DNA of 64,000 bases from Pseudarthrobacter sp. NamE2. GTDB taxonomy: Bacteria; Actinomycetota; Actinomycetes; Actinomycetales; Micrococcaceae. Location: NCBI RefSeq assembly GCF_005796205.1, contig NZ_VAHN01000010.1, positions 62,001-126,000 on the forward strand, given 5' to 3'. The notes under the pieces are model-generated. The model was not told where the DNA came from. It made no database searches and saw nothing but the letters and a program-made list of their open reading frames with translations. A program made the translations under genes and the position numbers. Positions within the stretch are counted from its first letter, which is position 1, and each line of letters starts with the position of its first letter. Of the stretch, positions 7,109 to 15,237 are shown one piece after another.

Positions 7109-8943
7109 CACGGAACCTGCCAGCGGCGCCGCAACCCGCTGCGTTCCCAGGTGCCAGGGATGCCGCCGGTACGGCCGCGGGACGACGGCTGGTCGTCGTC
7201 GGAAGCGGCATCGCCGGCCTTTACGCCGCGCTGCTGGCGGCCGATGCCGGTGCTGAGGCAGTCCTGGTGTCCAAAGGCGGGCTGGAAGAAAGCAACACCT
7301 GGTACGCGCAGGGGGGCATTTCGGCGGTGCTCCCCGCCCCCGCCCCGGGAGACACCGTCGCCGCGCACATCGCAGACACCCTGCGGGCCGGGGCCGGGCA
7401 CTGCAACAGTGCGGCCGTCACGCTGATGTGCGCGGAAGCCCGGCAGGACATTGCGGGGCTGCGGCGTTTCGGCGTGGTTTTTGATGCAGGGCACGACGGC
7501 GGTCCCGCCCTTGGTCTGGAGGCAGCCCACAGCGCGCCCCGCATTCTGCACGCCGGCGGCGACGCCACCGGCGCAAGGGTGGCCGAAGCGCTGATCCGCT
7601 CCGTGCTCGCAGCACAGGCGGAAGGAAAACTGACGGTACTGACCAACTCCCACGCCACTGCCCTGGTCCGGGAGCGCGGCCGGGTCACCGGCGTGGAGTA
7701 CCTTCGCGGCGGGCGCGCCGAACGCATCGGCGGCGACGCCGTCCTGCTCGCCACCGGCGGAGCGGGACAACTCTTCGCCCAGACAACCAACCCCGCGGTG
7801 GCCACCGCGGACGGCCTGGCGCTCGCCGTCCGCGCCGGCGCGGCCGTGGCAGACCTCGAATTCTTCCAGTTCCACCCAACCTGCTTCGTGGACACCGCTG
7901 CAGGGAGCCGCGCGGCCCTCTCCGGCCCGCTCCTGATTTCGGAGGCGGTCCGCGGCGAAGGGGCAATCCTGGTCGACGCCGGCGGCCGGCGCTTCATGCG
8001 CGCCTACCACCCCGACGCCGAACTCGCCCCGCGTGACGTTGTGTCCCGCAGCATCGCCCTGCACCTGGCCAAGCTCGGCGACCCCAACGGCCACGTCTAC
8101 CTCGACGCCCGCCCGATCGGGGAAGCCCGCGGAGCCGGCTTCCTCGAACGCCGGTTCCCCACCCTCACCCGGAAAACCCGCGACGCCGGCATCGACTGGA
8201 CCCGCGAACCCGTACCCGTCGCCCCGGCCGCACACTACTGGATGGGGGGAATCACCACCGACCTCTCCGCGCGCACCACCGTTCCCGGCCTTTATGCTGC
8301 CGGCGAAGTTGCGTGCACGGGGGTCCAGGGGGCAAACCGGCTGGCCAGCAACTCCCTCCTCGAAGGACTCGTCTTTGGCCGGCGCGCTGTTGAAGATTTT
8401 CTTTCTGGCTCCTCTGCTCTGTGGTCGCTTGGCTGGGTGGCGCCTGACAGCGCCCCTCCGCATGCTAGCTCGGCCGCGGGCGGCCTCCCTTTGACGCATG
8501 CTTCCGGGGCGCCGTCAGTCGCCGAGCGCGGGTCCGCCTTGGGTGCCGCCATGGGAAATCAAACAGCGGCGGGGGTTGATTCTTTCCACGGGAGCCCGCA
8601 GGCCAGCTTCGGTGGGGGTGAGTATGTGGAGCCGTTCTCCCGGGATGCTCTTCGGCGGCTTATGACTTCGCATGCCGGGGTGTTGCGGTCGGGGGAGCTG
8701 CTGGCGGAGGCTGCTGAAACCTTGAACCGGTGGGCCGCCGTCGTGCTTCCTGATAACTCTGTGCCGCTGGAACGCGACCCTTCCGTGCACGAGGACCGTA
8801 ACTTGCTGCTTGCTGCGCAGCTGCTGGTGTCCGCTGCACTCCGGCGCCGCGACCCGCTCGGCGCCCACTACCGCGCAGACGAACCCGCAAAAACCTCCGC
8901 GACCATTCCACTCCGCCCGAAAGCGAGCATCCTCCATGACTGA
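7105..8943 (+). CDS. nadB: L-aspartate oxidase NadB, with an unusual internal linker
   Basis: FAD flavoprotein oxidising aspartate to iminoaspartate for NadA. It has 612 residues, longer than the roughly 540 of the E. coli enzyme. It shows the dinucleotide fold VVVGSGIAGLYAALLAADAG near residue 30, STEAEGG-like ATGGAGQLFAQTTNP, the succinate-dehydrogenase-family FFQFHPT, and GLYAAGEVACTGVQGANRL. After LVFGRRAVEDF, residues about 431-498 form a Ser/Gly/Ala/Pro-rich stretch with no obvious family counterpart and codon use unlike the rest. The normal C-terminal helical domain then resumes. Translation is coupled to nadA and nadC by short overlaps. Confidence 0.95.
   Translation: MTRNLPAAPQPAAFPGARDAAGTAAGRRLVVVGSGIAGLYAALLAADAGAEAVLVSKGGLEESNTWYAQGGISAVLPAPAPGDTVAAHIADTLRAGAGHCNSAAVTLMCAEARQDIAGLRRFGVVFDAGHDGGPALGLEAAHSAPRILHAGGDATGARVAEALIRSVLAAQAEGKLTVLTNSHATALVRERGRVTGVEYLRGGRAERIGGDAVLLATGGAGQLFAQTTNPAVATADGLALAVRAGAAVADLEFFQFHPTCFVDTAAGSRAALSGPLLISEAVRGEGAILVDAGGRRFMRAYHPDAELAPRDVVSRSIALHLAKLGDPNGHVYLDARPIGEARGAGFLERRFPTLTRKTRDAGIDWTREPVPVAPAAHYWMGGITTDLSARTTVPGLYAAGEVACTGVQGANRLASNSLLEGLVFGRRAVEDFLSGSSALWSLGWVAPDSAPPHASSAAGGLPLTHASGAPSVAERGSALGAAMGNQTAAGVDSFHGSPQASFGGGEYVEPFSRDALRRLMTSHAGVLRSGELLAEAAETLNRWAAVVLPDNSVPLERDPSVHEDRNLLLAAQLLVSAALRRRDPLGAHYRADEPAKTSATIPLRPKASILHD
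8395..8640 (+). other. In-frame low-complexity insertion in nadB with atypical codon use
   Basis: This stretch uses T-ending and rare codons (CTT, TCT, GCT, CAT, TTG, AAT, CAA, ACA) where flanking nadB uses almost only G/C-ending ones. It encodes a Ser/Gly/Ala/Pro linker with no recognisable fold. AATCAA (8558-8563) and TTGATT (8577-8582) form an inverted repeat around a G/C-rich core. It may be a short repeat element that entered the gene in frame, or a rapidly evolving linker. Confidence 0.5.
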
Positions 8944-9874
8944 ACACTCGGTACTCGATCCGGCTGCGGGCGTCCGCACTGCGCCGGACCTTACCCTCCC
9001 CCCGGGGCCCGTCCGGGACATCCTGAAGCGCGCCTTCGCGGAGGACGCCCCTGCCGGCGACATCACCTCACAACTGCTCATTCCCGCCGATGCCCGCGCC
9101 ACCGCCGTCCTGAACGCCCGCGTGCCCGGGGTCCTGAGCGGTGCCACTGTGTTCCGGGACGCCATGCAGCTGGTGGACCCCGCAACCACCGTGGACCTGC
9201 TGGCGGCCGACGGTGAAAGGTTCGACGCCGGCACGCACCTCGCCAGGGTCAGCGGGGCGGCACGCTCCGTCCTCCTGGCCGAACGCGTTGCGCTCAACCT
9301 GGTCCAGCGGATGTCCGCAATCGCCACCAAAACCGCCGCGTTCGTCCAGCTCACAGAAGGCACGAAGGCCCGGATCACCGACACCCGCAAGACCACCCCG
9401 GGCCTGCGCGTCCTGGAACGGTTCGCCGTGCGCTGCGGCGGCGGCGCAAACCACCGCTACAGCCTCTCGGACGCCGTCCTGGCCAAGGACAACCACCTGG
9501 CGGTCATGGCCGGCGGGGACCCGGCCAAACTCACCGGCCTCCTGCTCGCAGCCAAGGCACAGCTGGGACACACCACCCACTTCGAGGTGGAAGTGGACCG
9601 GATGGACCAGATCGAACCGGTCCTGGCAGCCGGGGTGGACACCATCATGCTCGACAACTTCACGGTGGAAGAGCTCAAGGCCGGGGTAGCCCTGGTGGCG
9701 GGCCGGGCACGCGTGGAGGCAAGCGGAAACGTCAGCCTGCAGACTGTGGCGGACATCGCCGCCACGGGCGTGGACGTCATCTCGGTCGGCGCCCTGACGC
9801 ACACGGTGGCCGCACTGGACCTCGGCCTGGATATTGAGCTGACAGCCGGGTGGGCACGCCATGATCTTCCTTGA
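8936..9874 (+). CDS. nadC: Nicotinate-nucleotide pyrophosphorylase (carboxylating) NadC
   Basis: Quinolinate phosphoribosyltransferase, which converts quinolinate and PRPP to nicotinate mononucleotide, CO2 and pyrophosphate. It has 312 residues. Diagnostic blocks are ITDTRKTTPGLRVLE, AVRCGGGANHRYSLSD, LAKDNHLA, the EVEVDRMDQ segment, GVDTIMLDNF and EASGNVSL. The ATG at 8936 overlaps the nadB stop by 8 bases. A longer in-frame reading upstream lies wholly inside nadB and is ignored. The desulfurase gene begins 14 bases before its stop, so the operon is tightly coupled. Confidence 0.96.
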   Translation: MTEHSVLDPAAGVRTAPDLTLPPGPVRDILKRAFAEDAPAGDITSQLLIPADARATAVLNARVPGVLSGATVFRDAMQLVDPATTVDLLAADGERFDAGTHLARVSGAARSVLLAERVALNLVQRMSAIATKTAAFVQLTEGTKARITDTRKTTPGLRVLERFAVRCGGGANHRYSLSDAVLAKDNHLAVMAGGDPAKLTGLLLAAKAQLGHTTHFEVEVDRMDQIEPVLAAGVDTIMLDNFTVEELKAGVALVAGRARVEASGNVSLQTVADIAATGVDVISVGALTHTVAALDLGLDIELTAGWARHDLP

Positions 9875-11018
9875 CGCCGCCGCCACCACCCCCGTCCGCC
9901 GCGAGGTGCTTGAAGCCATGCGGCCGTACCTGACCGGGGAATTCGGCAATCCTTCCAGCCACCACCAGTTGGGGGAGCAGGCAGCCCGGGCGCTCGCAGG
10001 CGCCCGTGCCTCCGTGGCCAACGTGCTGGGCTGCCGGCCGGGGGAGGTGACGTTCACCTCCGGCGGGACGGAAGCGGACAACCTGGCCGTAAAGGGTATT
10101 GCCCTGGCCCGGCAGGCGGCCGATCCTGCGTTGAACCGCGTGGTGATCAGCGCCGTGGAACATCCCGCGGTGGAGGAATCCGCCCGGTACCTGGAGCGCT
10201 TCCACGGGTTTACCGTGGACGTGGTCCCCGTCGACACCGCAGGGCGGGTCGCCCCGGAAGCCTTCACGGCAGCCCTCCGCCCGGAAACTGCGGTCGCCAG
10301 CATCATGTACGCCAACAACGAGGTGGGCACGGTGCAGCCCGTCGCGGAGCTCGCCTCCCTCGCCCGGGAACACGGTATCTCCTTCCACACAGATGCCGTC
10401 CAGGCGGCGGGGTGGCTGCCGCTGGACACCAGGGCGCTTGGCGTTGATGCGCTAAGCATCTCCGGGCACAAGATCGGCGCGCCCAAGGGCTGTGGAGTCC
10501 TCTACGTCCGGAGCCGTACCCGGGTGGAGCCGGTACTCCACGGCGGCGGCCAGGAACGGGGCCGGCGGTCCGGAACCGAAAATGTTGCCGGGGCCGTTGG
10601 CCTGGCAACGGCGCTGACGCTCTCGCAGGCCGGCCGGCAGGACCGGCAGGACAGGGTTACCGCGCTACGGGACCGGTTTATCCATGCCGTGCTGTCCGGC
10701 GTGCCCGGCGCGATCCTCACCGGCCACGCCACCGAACGGCTGCCCTCCGTTGCGTCGTTCTGTTTCCCCGGGACGAGCGGCGAGTCAGTGCTCCTGGAAC
10801 TGGAACGCCAGGGTGTGGTGTGTTCCAGCGGTTCGGCATGTGCCGCCGGGTCGGATGCGCCCTCGCCCGTGCTGACCGCCCTGGGGCTCCCGGCCGATGT
10901 GGCGCAGACGGCGGTCCGCTTCAGCTTTGACGCGTCGGTCACCGCAGACGACCTGGAAACCGCAGCTGCGGCAGTCCGTTCCGCTGTCACCAGCGTGAGT
11001 TCCCTGGGCGCCGGCTGA
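9861..11018 (+). CDS. Cysteine desulfurase (NifS/IscS family) of the NAD operon
   Basis: A PLP enzyme that takes sulfur from cysteine as a protein persulfide, 385 residues. It has TFTSGGTEADNLAVKG, SAVEHPAVEESA, FHTDAVQAAGW, the PLP lysine in ISGHKIGAPKG (Lys204), RSGTENVAGAVG and the catalytic cysteine in CSSGSACAAG (Cys327). It overlaps nadC by 14 bases and closes the operon. NadA needs a [4Fe-4S] cluster, and NifS-like genes linked to nad genes are known in other bacteria, so a dedicated role in NadA maturation is likely. General Fe-S or tRNA-thiolation work is an alternative. Confidence 0.92.
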   Translation: MIFLDAAATTPVRREVLEAMRPYLTGEFGNPSSHHQLGEQAARALAGARASVANVLGCRPGEVTFTSGGTEADNLAVKGIALARQAADPALNRVVISAVEHPAVEESARYLERFHGFTVDVVPVDTAGRVAPEAFTAALRPETAVASIMYANNEVGTVQPVAELASLAREHGISFHTDAVQAAGWLPLDTRALGVDALSISGHKIGAPKGCGVLYVRSRTRVEPVLHGGGQERGRRSGTENVAGAVGLATALTLSQAGRQDRQDRVTALRDRFIHAVLSGVPGAILTGHATERLPSVASFCFPGTSGESVLLELERQGVVCSSGSACAAGSDAPSPVLTALGLPADVAQTAVRFSFDASVTADDLETAAAAVRSAVTSVSSLGAG

Positions 11019-11059
11019 CAGGCTGCCCTCTGACAGCCCCCCGGGGAGAAACGGTGTGC

Positions 11060-11719
11060 TTAGTACAGCTCGCCCACCGGGATGTCCACGGCCAGCCGAT
11101 TTGACGGACCCGGAAGGGGACAGGCCCATGCCTCGTTGTAGGCGCACGACGGGTTGTAGGCGAAGTTGAAGTCCAGCACGAACGTGGCGTCCGGTCCGCT
11201 GCCCTGCACGCCATGGAACGCACCCTTGATGGTGTCCAGCAGGTAGCGGCCGGCGCCGTACGATCCGCCGGGCTGGCCCGAGGTGGCATCACGGAACGGC
11301 ACGAAGATGCCACCGCCGTAGCCGCGCAGCTTCCAGACTGCCAGCTGCCCCATCTCCGGCAGGTCGAAGGTGCCAAGCCGGACGAAACGGACCACGCCGT
11401 CCGTCCCTGTCTCTACCGACATCTCACGGCCGGCGCCCTCGCCGGTGATCGGCACGTGGAAACGGTAGATGGGATCGTAGTCTGCGGTTTTCAGCCCGGA
11501 AAAGAGCGCCTTGCCTTCACTGGTCAGTGCGGAGGCGGGGTGGGTGGCGAACATCAGGTCCCGCTGGTGCCGCCAGTGGGAGTGAGCTTCCGCAGGACTT
11601 TCAGCGGCAATCTTCCGGACATTCTGGTACAGCGCAAAGGTGCGCAGCCGCCAGTCGGCGATGTCAACAGCGGAAATGTCCGCGGGGTTTTCTTCGGCCG
11701 TACTGTGCTGATCCGCCAT
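11060..11719 (-). CDS. DUF1684 family protein
   Basis: A 219-residue soluble protein with no signal peptide. The middle and C-terminal parts match the DUF1684 pattern seen in actinobacteria: YDPIYRFHVPI, LAVWKLRGYGGGIFVPFRDA, GSYGAGRYLLDTIKG and FNFAYNPSCAYNEAWACPLP. The last block has conserved Asn, Tyr and Cys residues. Function is unknown. The ATG at 11719 was chosen because GGGGGAT immediately precedes it and the upstream GTG has no support. It converges on the NAD operon and is divergent from the lipoprotein gene. Confidence 0.8.
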   Translation of the reverse strand: MADQHSTAEENPADISAVDIADWRLRTFALYQNVRKIAAESPAEAHSHWRHQRDLMFATHPASALTSEGKALFSGLKTADYDPIYRFHVPITGEGAGREMSVETGTDGVVRFVRLGTFDLPEMGQLAVWKLRGYGGGIFVPFRDATSGQPGGSYGAGRYLLDTIKGAFHGVQGSGPDATFVLDFNFAYNPSCAYNEAWACPLPGPSNRLAVDIPVGELY

Positions 11720-11862
11720 ATCCCCCAGCCTAGCCCCCACCCGGGGTTGCCGGTACGACGGAGGGACGGCAGCGGGTGCCCCGTGTCGCTGTCAGGGCGG
11801 CCGGGCGTGAAACGCCAGGCGGGTACCGGCTGCTGGAAGGTGCCCGCCATTAGGCTGGATCC

Positions 11863-12660
11863 ATGCGGAGCAAGGCGAAGGGACCGTTGGGAACCAGTGT
11901 GGTGCTGCTGGCGGCTGCCATGCTGGCAGGGTGTTCCTCCCAGCAGGCCGGCGGCCCGGTCTGGACGGCGGGGCCGGACACCACCCCAACCGCTGGTTCC
12001 GGCCGGAACACGGCGTCGCCGGCCCCAAGCGGCGCCTCTGCCACCCCTGCTGCCACCCCTCCGGGAACCCGGGGGCAGGCAACCGCCGCCGCCTGGAAAA
12101 CGTACTCTGACCCGGCAAAGACAGTGAGCTTCGAGCTGCCGCAGGACTGGATCGCCCAGTCGCTCGTGCCGGACGAAGGCACGTTGCCGGGCGCTTTGAA
12201 GGTCGAGGTGAAAAAGCCTGACGGCACTTTCGTGGCTGCCCTGCGTACGGGCCTGCCGCCGTCGTCCGCCGACTGCCCTGACGGCTCGCGGCGGCCCTAT
12301 ACGGTGATCAGCAGCCTGCCGGTGGAAGTGTCTGCCGTGGGCGGGGAGGGCACCATTCCGCCACGGATGGTGTTCCGGGTCATCCAGGGCTACAAGTACT
12401 TCGGCTCGTACGGCATCACGAACGTCGTGGGCGGTGCGGACAACCAGGCCTGCGAGCTCCGGAACATCGTGCGCGGGCCCGCCGGGAAGGGGGACTGGTC
12501 CTTCGGCGATGTGGTCTCGCTGAAAGCATTCGCGCCGGAGGAAAAGGTGGCTCCCGCCAAGGCGTTCGACACCCTGGGCCAGGCCGCGGAATACGTCCGC
12601 CAAAGCCCGGAATTCGCCAATGTCCAGCGGATGCTAATGTCACTGGAGATCAAAAACTAG
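11863..12660 (+). CDS. Putative secreted lipoprotein of unknown function
   Basis: 265 residues. The N-terminus has positive charge (MRSKAKG), a hydrophobic segment and the lipobox LAGCSS, so the protein should be anchored to the outer face of the membrane through Cys24. A Pro/Ala/Thr-rich linker follows to about residue 85, then a compact domain beginning YSDPAKTVSFELPQDW. I do not recognise the family with certainty. The start is probably leaderless: TAGGCT (11851-11856) sits six bases before the ATG. The transglutaminase-like gene follows in the same direction, beyond a small hairpin. Confidence 0.75.
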   Translation: MRSKAKGPLGTSVVLLAAAMLAGCSSQQAGGPVWTAGPDTTPTAGSGRNTASPAPSGASATPAATPPGTRGQATAAAWKTYSDPAKTVSFELPQDWIAQSLVPDEGTLPGALKVEVKKPDGTFVAALRTGLPPSSADCPDGSRRPYTVISSLPVEVSAVGGEGTIPPRMVFRVIQGYKYFGSYGITNVVGGADNQACELRNIVRGPAGKGDWSFGDVVSLKAFAPEEKVAPAKAFDTLGQAAEYVRQSPEFANVQRMLMSLEIKN

Positions 12661-12668
12661 CCCCGTTC

Positions 12669-12688
12669 CCGGCACCCACAGGTGCCGG
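12669..12688 (+). terminator. Small hairpin between lipoprotein and transglutaminase genes
   Basis: 8-bp arms CCGGCACC and GGTGCCGG enclose CACA. There is no T-run, so it may only attenuate or stabilise the transcript. Confidence 0.35.
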
Positions 12689-12729
12689 AGCCGGCGGAGG
12701 CTTCCCCGTACCCACACCCCCGGAGATCC

Positions 12730-13536
12730 ATGGAACGCTCTGTTTCCGCACGCCTGGCCTTTCGCACCGTAGCCAACACCAAGGTGGCCATGGCCATCGC
12801 GGTGGCGAGGAACAGCGGCTACTCCTCCTTTGCGGAAACCCTCTCCGTCACGTCTGGAGGGGAGGAGATCCCGCTGACCGAAATCTCCGACCACCACGGC
12901 GGCCGGTTCCACTACATGGAGTTTGCGGAACCCGCCGAGGTGGACGTGGAGTACACGGCCACCGTGGCAGGCCGGGGCGAACCGGAAGAGGCCAGCCTGG
13001 CGGACCGCATCCGCTACGTCCGTCCCAGCCGCTACGCGGAATCGGACCGGCTGCTGCCCACGGCCTATGCCGAGTTTGACACCGTTTCGGCTGCCGGGCT
13101 GCTGCACGCGGTCAGGGACTGGGTCAATAATGAACTGCGCTACCTGAGCGGGTCCTCCCGCGGCACGGACGGTGCAGTGGAGACACTCCTCAGCCGGCGC
13201 GGTGTGTGCCGGGACTTCGCCCACCTCGCCATCGCCCTGCTCCGGTCAAAAGACATTCCGGCGCGCCTTGCGGCCGTCTACGCCCCCGGCCTGAAACCCA
13301 TGGACTTCCATGCGGTGGCCGAAGCCTACGTGGACGGCGCCTGGCACGTCATCGACCCCACAGGGCTGGCCCCGCGGGAGTCGATGCTGCGGATCACCGC
13401 AGGCCGGGATTCGTCGGATACCGCCTTCCTCTCCACCGTGGGCGGAAGCCTGGTCCTGAACCAGCTGCGGGTCACCGCCGTGGTGGACGGCGAACTCCCG
13501 GACGAGGACTCCGGCCGGCTGGTGCAACTGGGCTGA
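12730..13536 (+). CDS. Transglutaminase-like cysteine protease-fold protein
   Basis: 268 residues with a C-terminal transglutaminase core. The catalytic triad is visible as Cys in RRGVCRDFAHLAIAL, His in MDFHAVAEAYV and Asp in WHVIDPTGLAP. The N-terminal roughly 100 residues form a beta-rich region as in other bacterial transglutaminase-like proteins. There is no signal peptide, so it acts in the cytoplasm. GGAG four bases before the ATG at 12730 supports this start. Bacterial members may be peptidases or amidases; the substrate is unknown. Confidence 0.85.
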   Translation: MERSVSARLAFRTVANTKVAMAIAVARNSGYSSFAETLSVTSGGEEIPLTEISDHHGGRFHYMEFAEPAEVDVEYTATVAGRGEPEEASLADRIRYVRPSRYAESDRLLPTAYAEFDTVSAAGLLHAVRDWVNNELRYLSGSSRGTDGAVETLLSRRGVCRDFAHLAIALLRSKDIPARLAAVYAPGLKPMDFHAVAEAYVDGAWHVIDPTGLAPRESMLRITAGRDSSDTAFLSTVGGSLVLNQLRVTAVVDGELPDEDSGRLVQLG

Positions 13537-13553
13537 CAGCCGGTCCTGCCCGG

Positions 13554-14015
13554 CTAGCGCTTGCCCAGCGAGTTGCGCAGCTTGTCAGTCAGCCGCCGCA
13601 GCTCCTTTTGCTCAGCGGGTGTCAGCGCCGGTCCCACCACCGCGGAGATGTCCCGGACATGCTCGCGGCCGATCTCTTTTTGCAGTTCGCGGCCTTCGTC
13701 GGTGAGCTTGAGCAGGATTCCGCGGCCGTCCTCCGGGGCCGGCATGCGGGCCACCAGGCCGCGTTTCTCCAGCCGCTCCACCAGCCGGCTGAGGCTGGAC
13801 TGGCTCAGGAGGACGTTGTCGTTCAGCTCGTTGAGCCGGAGCCAGCCGGAGGGACAGCGGGACAGCGTGAACAGGACGTCGTACTCGTTGACCGCGAGCT
13901 TCCGGAATGCCGGGGCGGACTGCAGCTTGCGCATTACCGCCACCTGGGCCCGGAACAGCGACTCCCAGGTCTCCGCCGCGAGGCGGACGGGGGATTCGGA
14001 TCCTCCGGAAGCCAT
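13554..14015 (-). CDS. MarR-family transcriptional regulator
   Basis: 153 residues with the MarR winged helix: RLNELNDNVLLSQSSLSRLVERL as the recognition region, then ARMPAPEDGRGILLKLTDEG as the wing. Its ATG overlaps the stop of the flavin-dependent oxidoreductase (ATGA), so the two are co-transcribed and the regulator probably controls that transcript. Two palindromes upstream of the oxidoreductase gene are its best candidate operators. No cysteine suggests redox sensing of the OhrR kind, and the ligand is unknown. Confidence 0.88.
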   Translation of the reverse strand: MASGGSESPVRLAAETWESLFRAQVAVMRKLQSAPAFRKLAVNEYDVLFTLSRCPSGWLRLNELNDNVLLSQSSLSRLVERLEKRGLVARMPAPEDGRGILLKLTDEGRELQKEIGREHVRDISAVVGPALTPAEQKELRRLTDKLRNSLGKR

Positions 14016-15124
14016 CACGCCTCCGCAGTGGTCTTCTCGGCGTCCTGCGCAGCGAGCTGTGCGGCCACGCGGGCGGCGTGCGTCGGCGGTTCCGGGACGT
14101 GCGCGGGCTTGCGGGCAGCGTACTCCTTGCGCAGGACGGGCAGGACCTCCTCGCCGAAGAGGTCCAGCTGTTCCAGCACAGTCTTCAGCGGCAGCCCGGC
14201 ATGGTCGATCAGGAACAGCTGGCGCTGGTAGTCGCCGAAGTGCTCACGGAACGTGAGGGTCTTCTCAATAACTTCCTGGGGGCTGCCGACGGTCAGCGGT
14301 GTCTGCGCGGTGAAGTCCTCCAGCGACGGCCCGTGTCCGTACACGGGGGCGTTGTCGAAGTAGGGCCGGAACTCCCTGACGGCGTCCTGGGAGTTCTTCC
14401 GCATGAAGAACTGTCCGCCCAGGCCCACGATCGCCTGGTCCGCCTTGCCGTGCCCGTAGTGCTCGTAGCGTTCACGGTAGAGGCCGATGAGCTGCTGGTA
14501 GTGCTCCTTGGGCCAGAAGATGTTGTTGGCGAAGAAGCCGTCGCCGTAGTACGCGGCCACCTCCGCGATCTGGGGAGTGCGGATGGAGCCGTGCCAGACG
14601 AAGGGGGCGACGCCGTCGAGCGGCCGCGGCGTGGAGGTGAAGTTCTGCAGCGGCGTGCGGAACTTGCCTGACCAGTTCACGGTGTCCTCGTCCCACAGCC
14701 GGCGCAGCAGGCTGTAGTTCTCGATGGCCAGTTCAACGCCGTCCTGGATGTTCTTGCCGAACCACGGGTAGACGGGGGCAGTGTTGCCGCGGCCCAGCAC
14801 CAGGTCCACACGGCCGTCCGCGAGGTGCTGAAGCATGGCGAAGTCCTCCGCGATCTTCACGGGATCGTTCGTGGTGATCAGCGTGGTGGCGGTGGAGAGG
14901 ATAATCCGCTCGGTCTGGGCGGCGATGTAGGCGAGGGTTGTAGTGGGGGAGGAGGAGAAGAAGGGCCGGTTGTGGTGCTCGCCCAAAGCGTAGACGTCCA
15001 TCCCGATCTCTTCGACCTTTTTGGCAATGGCCACGGAGGCCTTGATGCGCTCGTTTTCAGTGGGGGTGCGGCCCGTGGTGGGGTCCGCGGTGATGTCGCT
15101 GACGCTAAAAACACCGATCTGCAT
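14015..15124 (-). CDS. LLM-class flavin-dependent oxidoreductase (luciferase-like)
   Basis: 369 residues with a bacterial luciferase-like TIM barrel: IGVFSVSDITADP at the N-terminus, YALGEHHNRPFFSSSP, AAQTERIILSTATTL, DLVLGRGNTAP and APFVWHGSIRTP. It resembles the group that includes alkanal-type and CE1758-like monooxygenases, which use reduced flavin. The substrate cannot be told. AAGGG eight bases upstream supports the ATG at 15124. It forms an operon with the MarR gene downstream. Confidence 0.88.
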   Translation of the reverse strand: MQIGVFSVSDITADPTTGRTPTENERIKASVAIAKKVEEIGMDVYALGEHHNRPFFSSSPTTTLAYIAAQTERIILSTATTLITTNDPVKIAEDFAMLQHLADGRVDLVLGRGNTAPVYPWFGKNIQDGVELAIENYSLLRRLWDEDTVNWSGKFRTPLQNFTSTPRPLDGVAPFVWHGSIRTPQIAEVAAYYGDGFFANNIFWPKEHYQQLIGLYRERYEHYGHGKADQAIVGLGGQFFMRKNSQDAVREFRPYFDNAPVYGHGPSLEDFTAQTPLTVGSPQEVIEKTLTFREHFGDYQRQLFLIDHAGLPLKTVLEQLDLFGEEVLPVLRKEYAARKPAHVPEPPTHAARVAAQLAAQDAEKTTAEA

Positions 15125-15156
15125 GATGTGCCCTTCCGTTGCTGGACTTGCTGGCC

Positions 15157-15194
15157 GGTTTAAGTGTAAACCAATTTAGATGCATTTGCATCTA
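15157..15194. promoter_or_regulatory. Two perfect palindromes upstream of the oxidoreductase-marR operon
   Basis: Positions 15157-15172: arms GGTTTA/TAAACC around AGTG. Positions 15177-15194: arms TAGATGCA/TGCATCTA around TT. The second has the size and symmetry of a MarR site, while the first may overlap the promoter. The region is 33-70 bases before the oxidoreductase start. Confidence 0.6.
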
Positions 15195-15237
15195 TCGCCG
15201 GGTGCAACGCGGCACGGCCGGAATTATTCCGTTGCTG

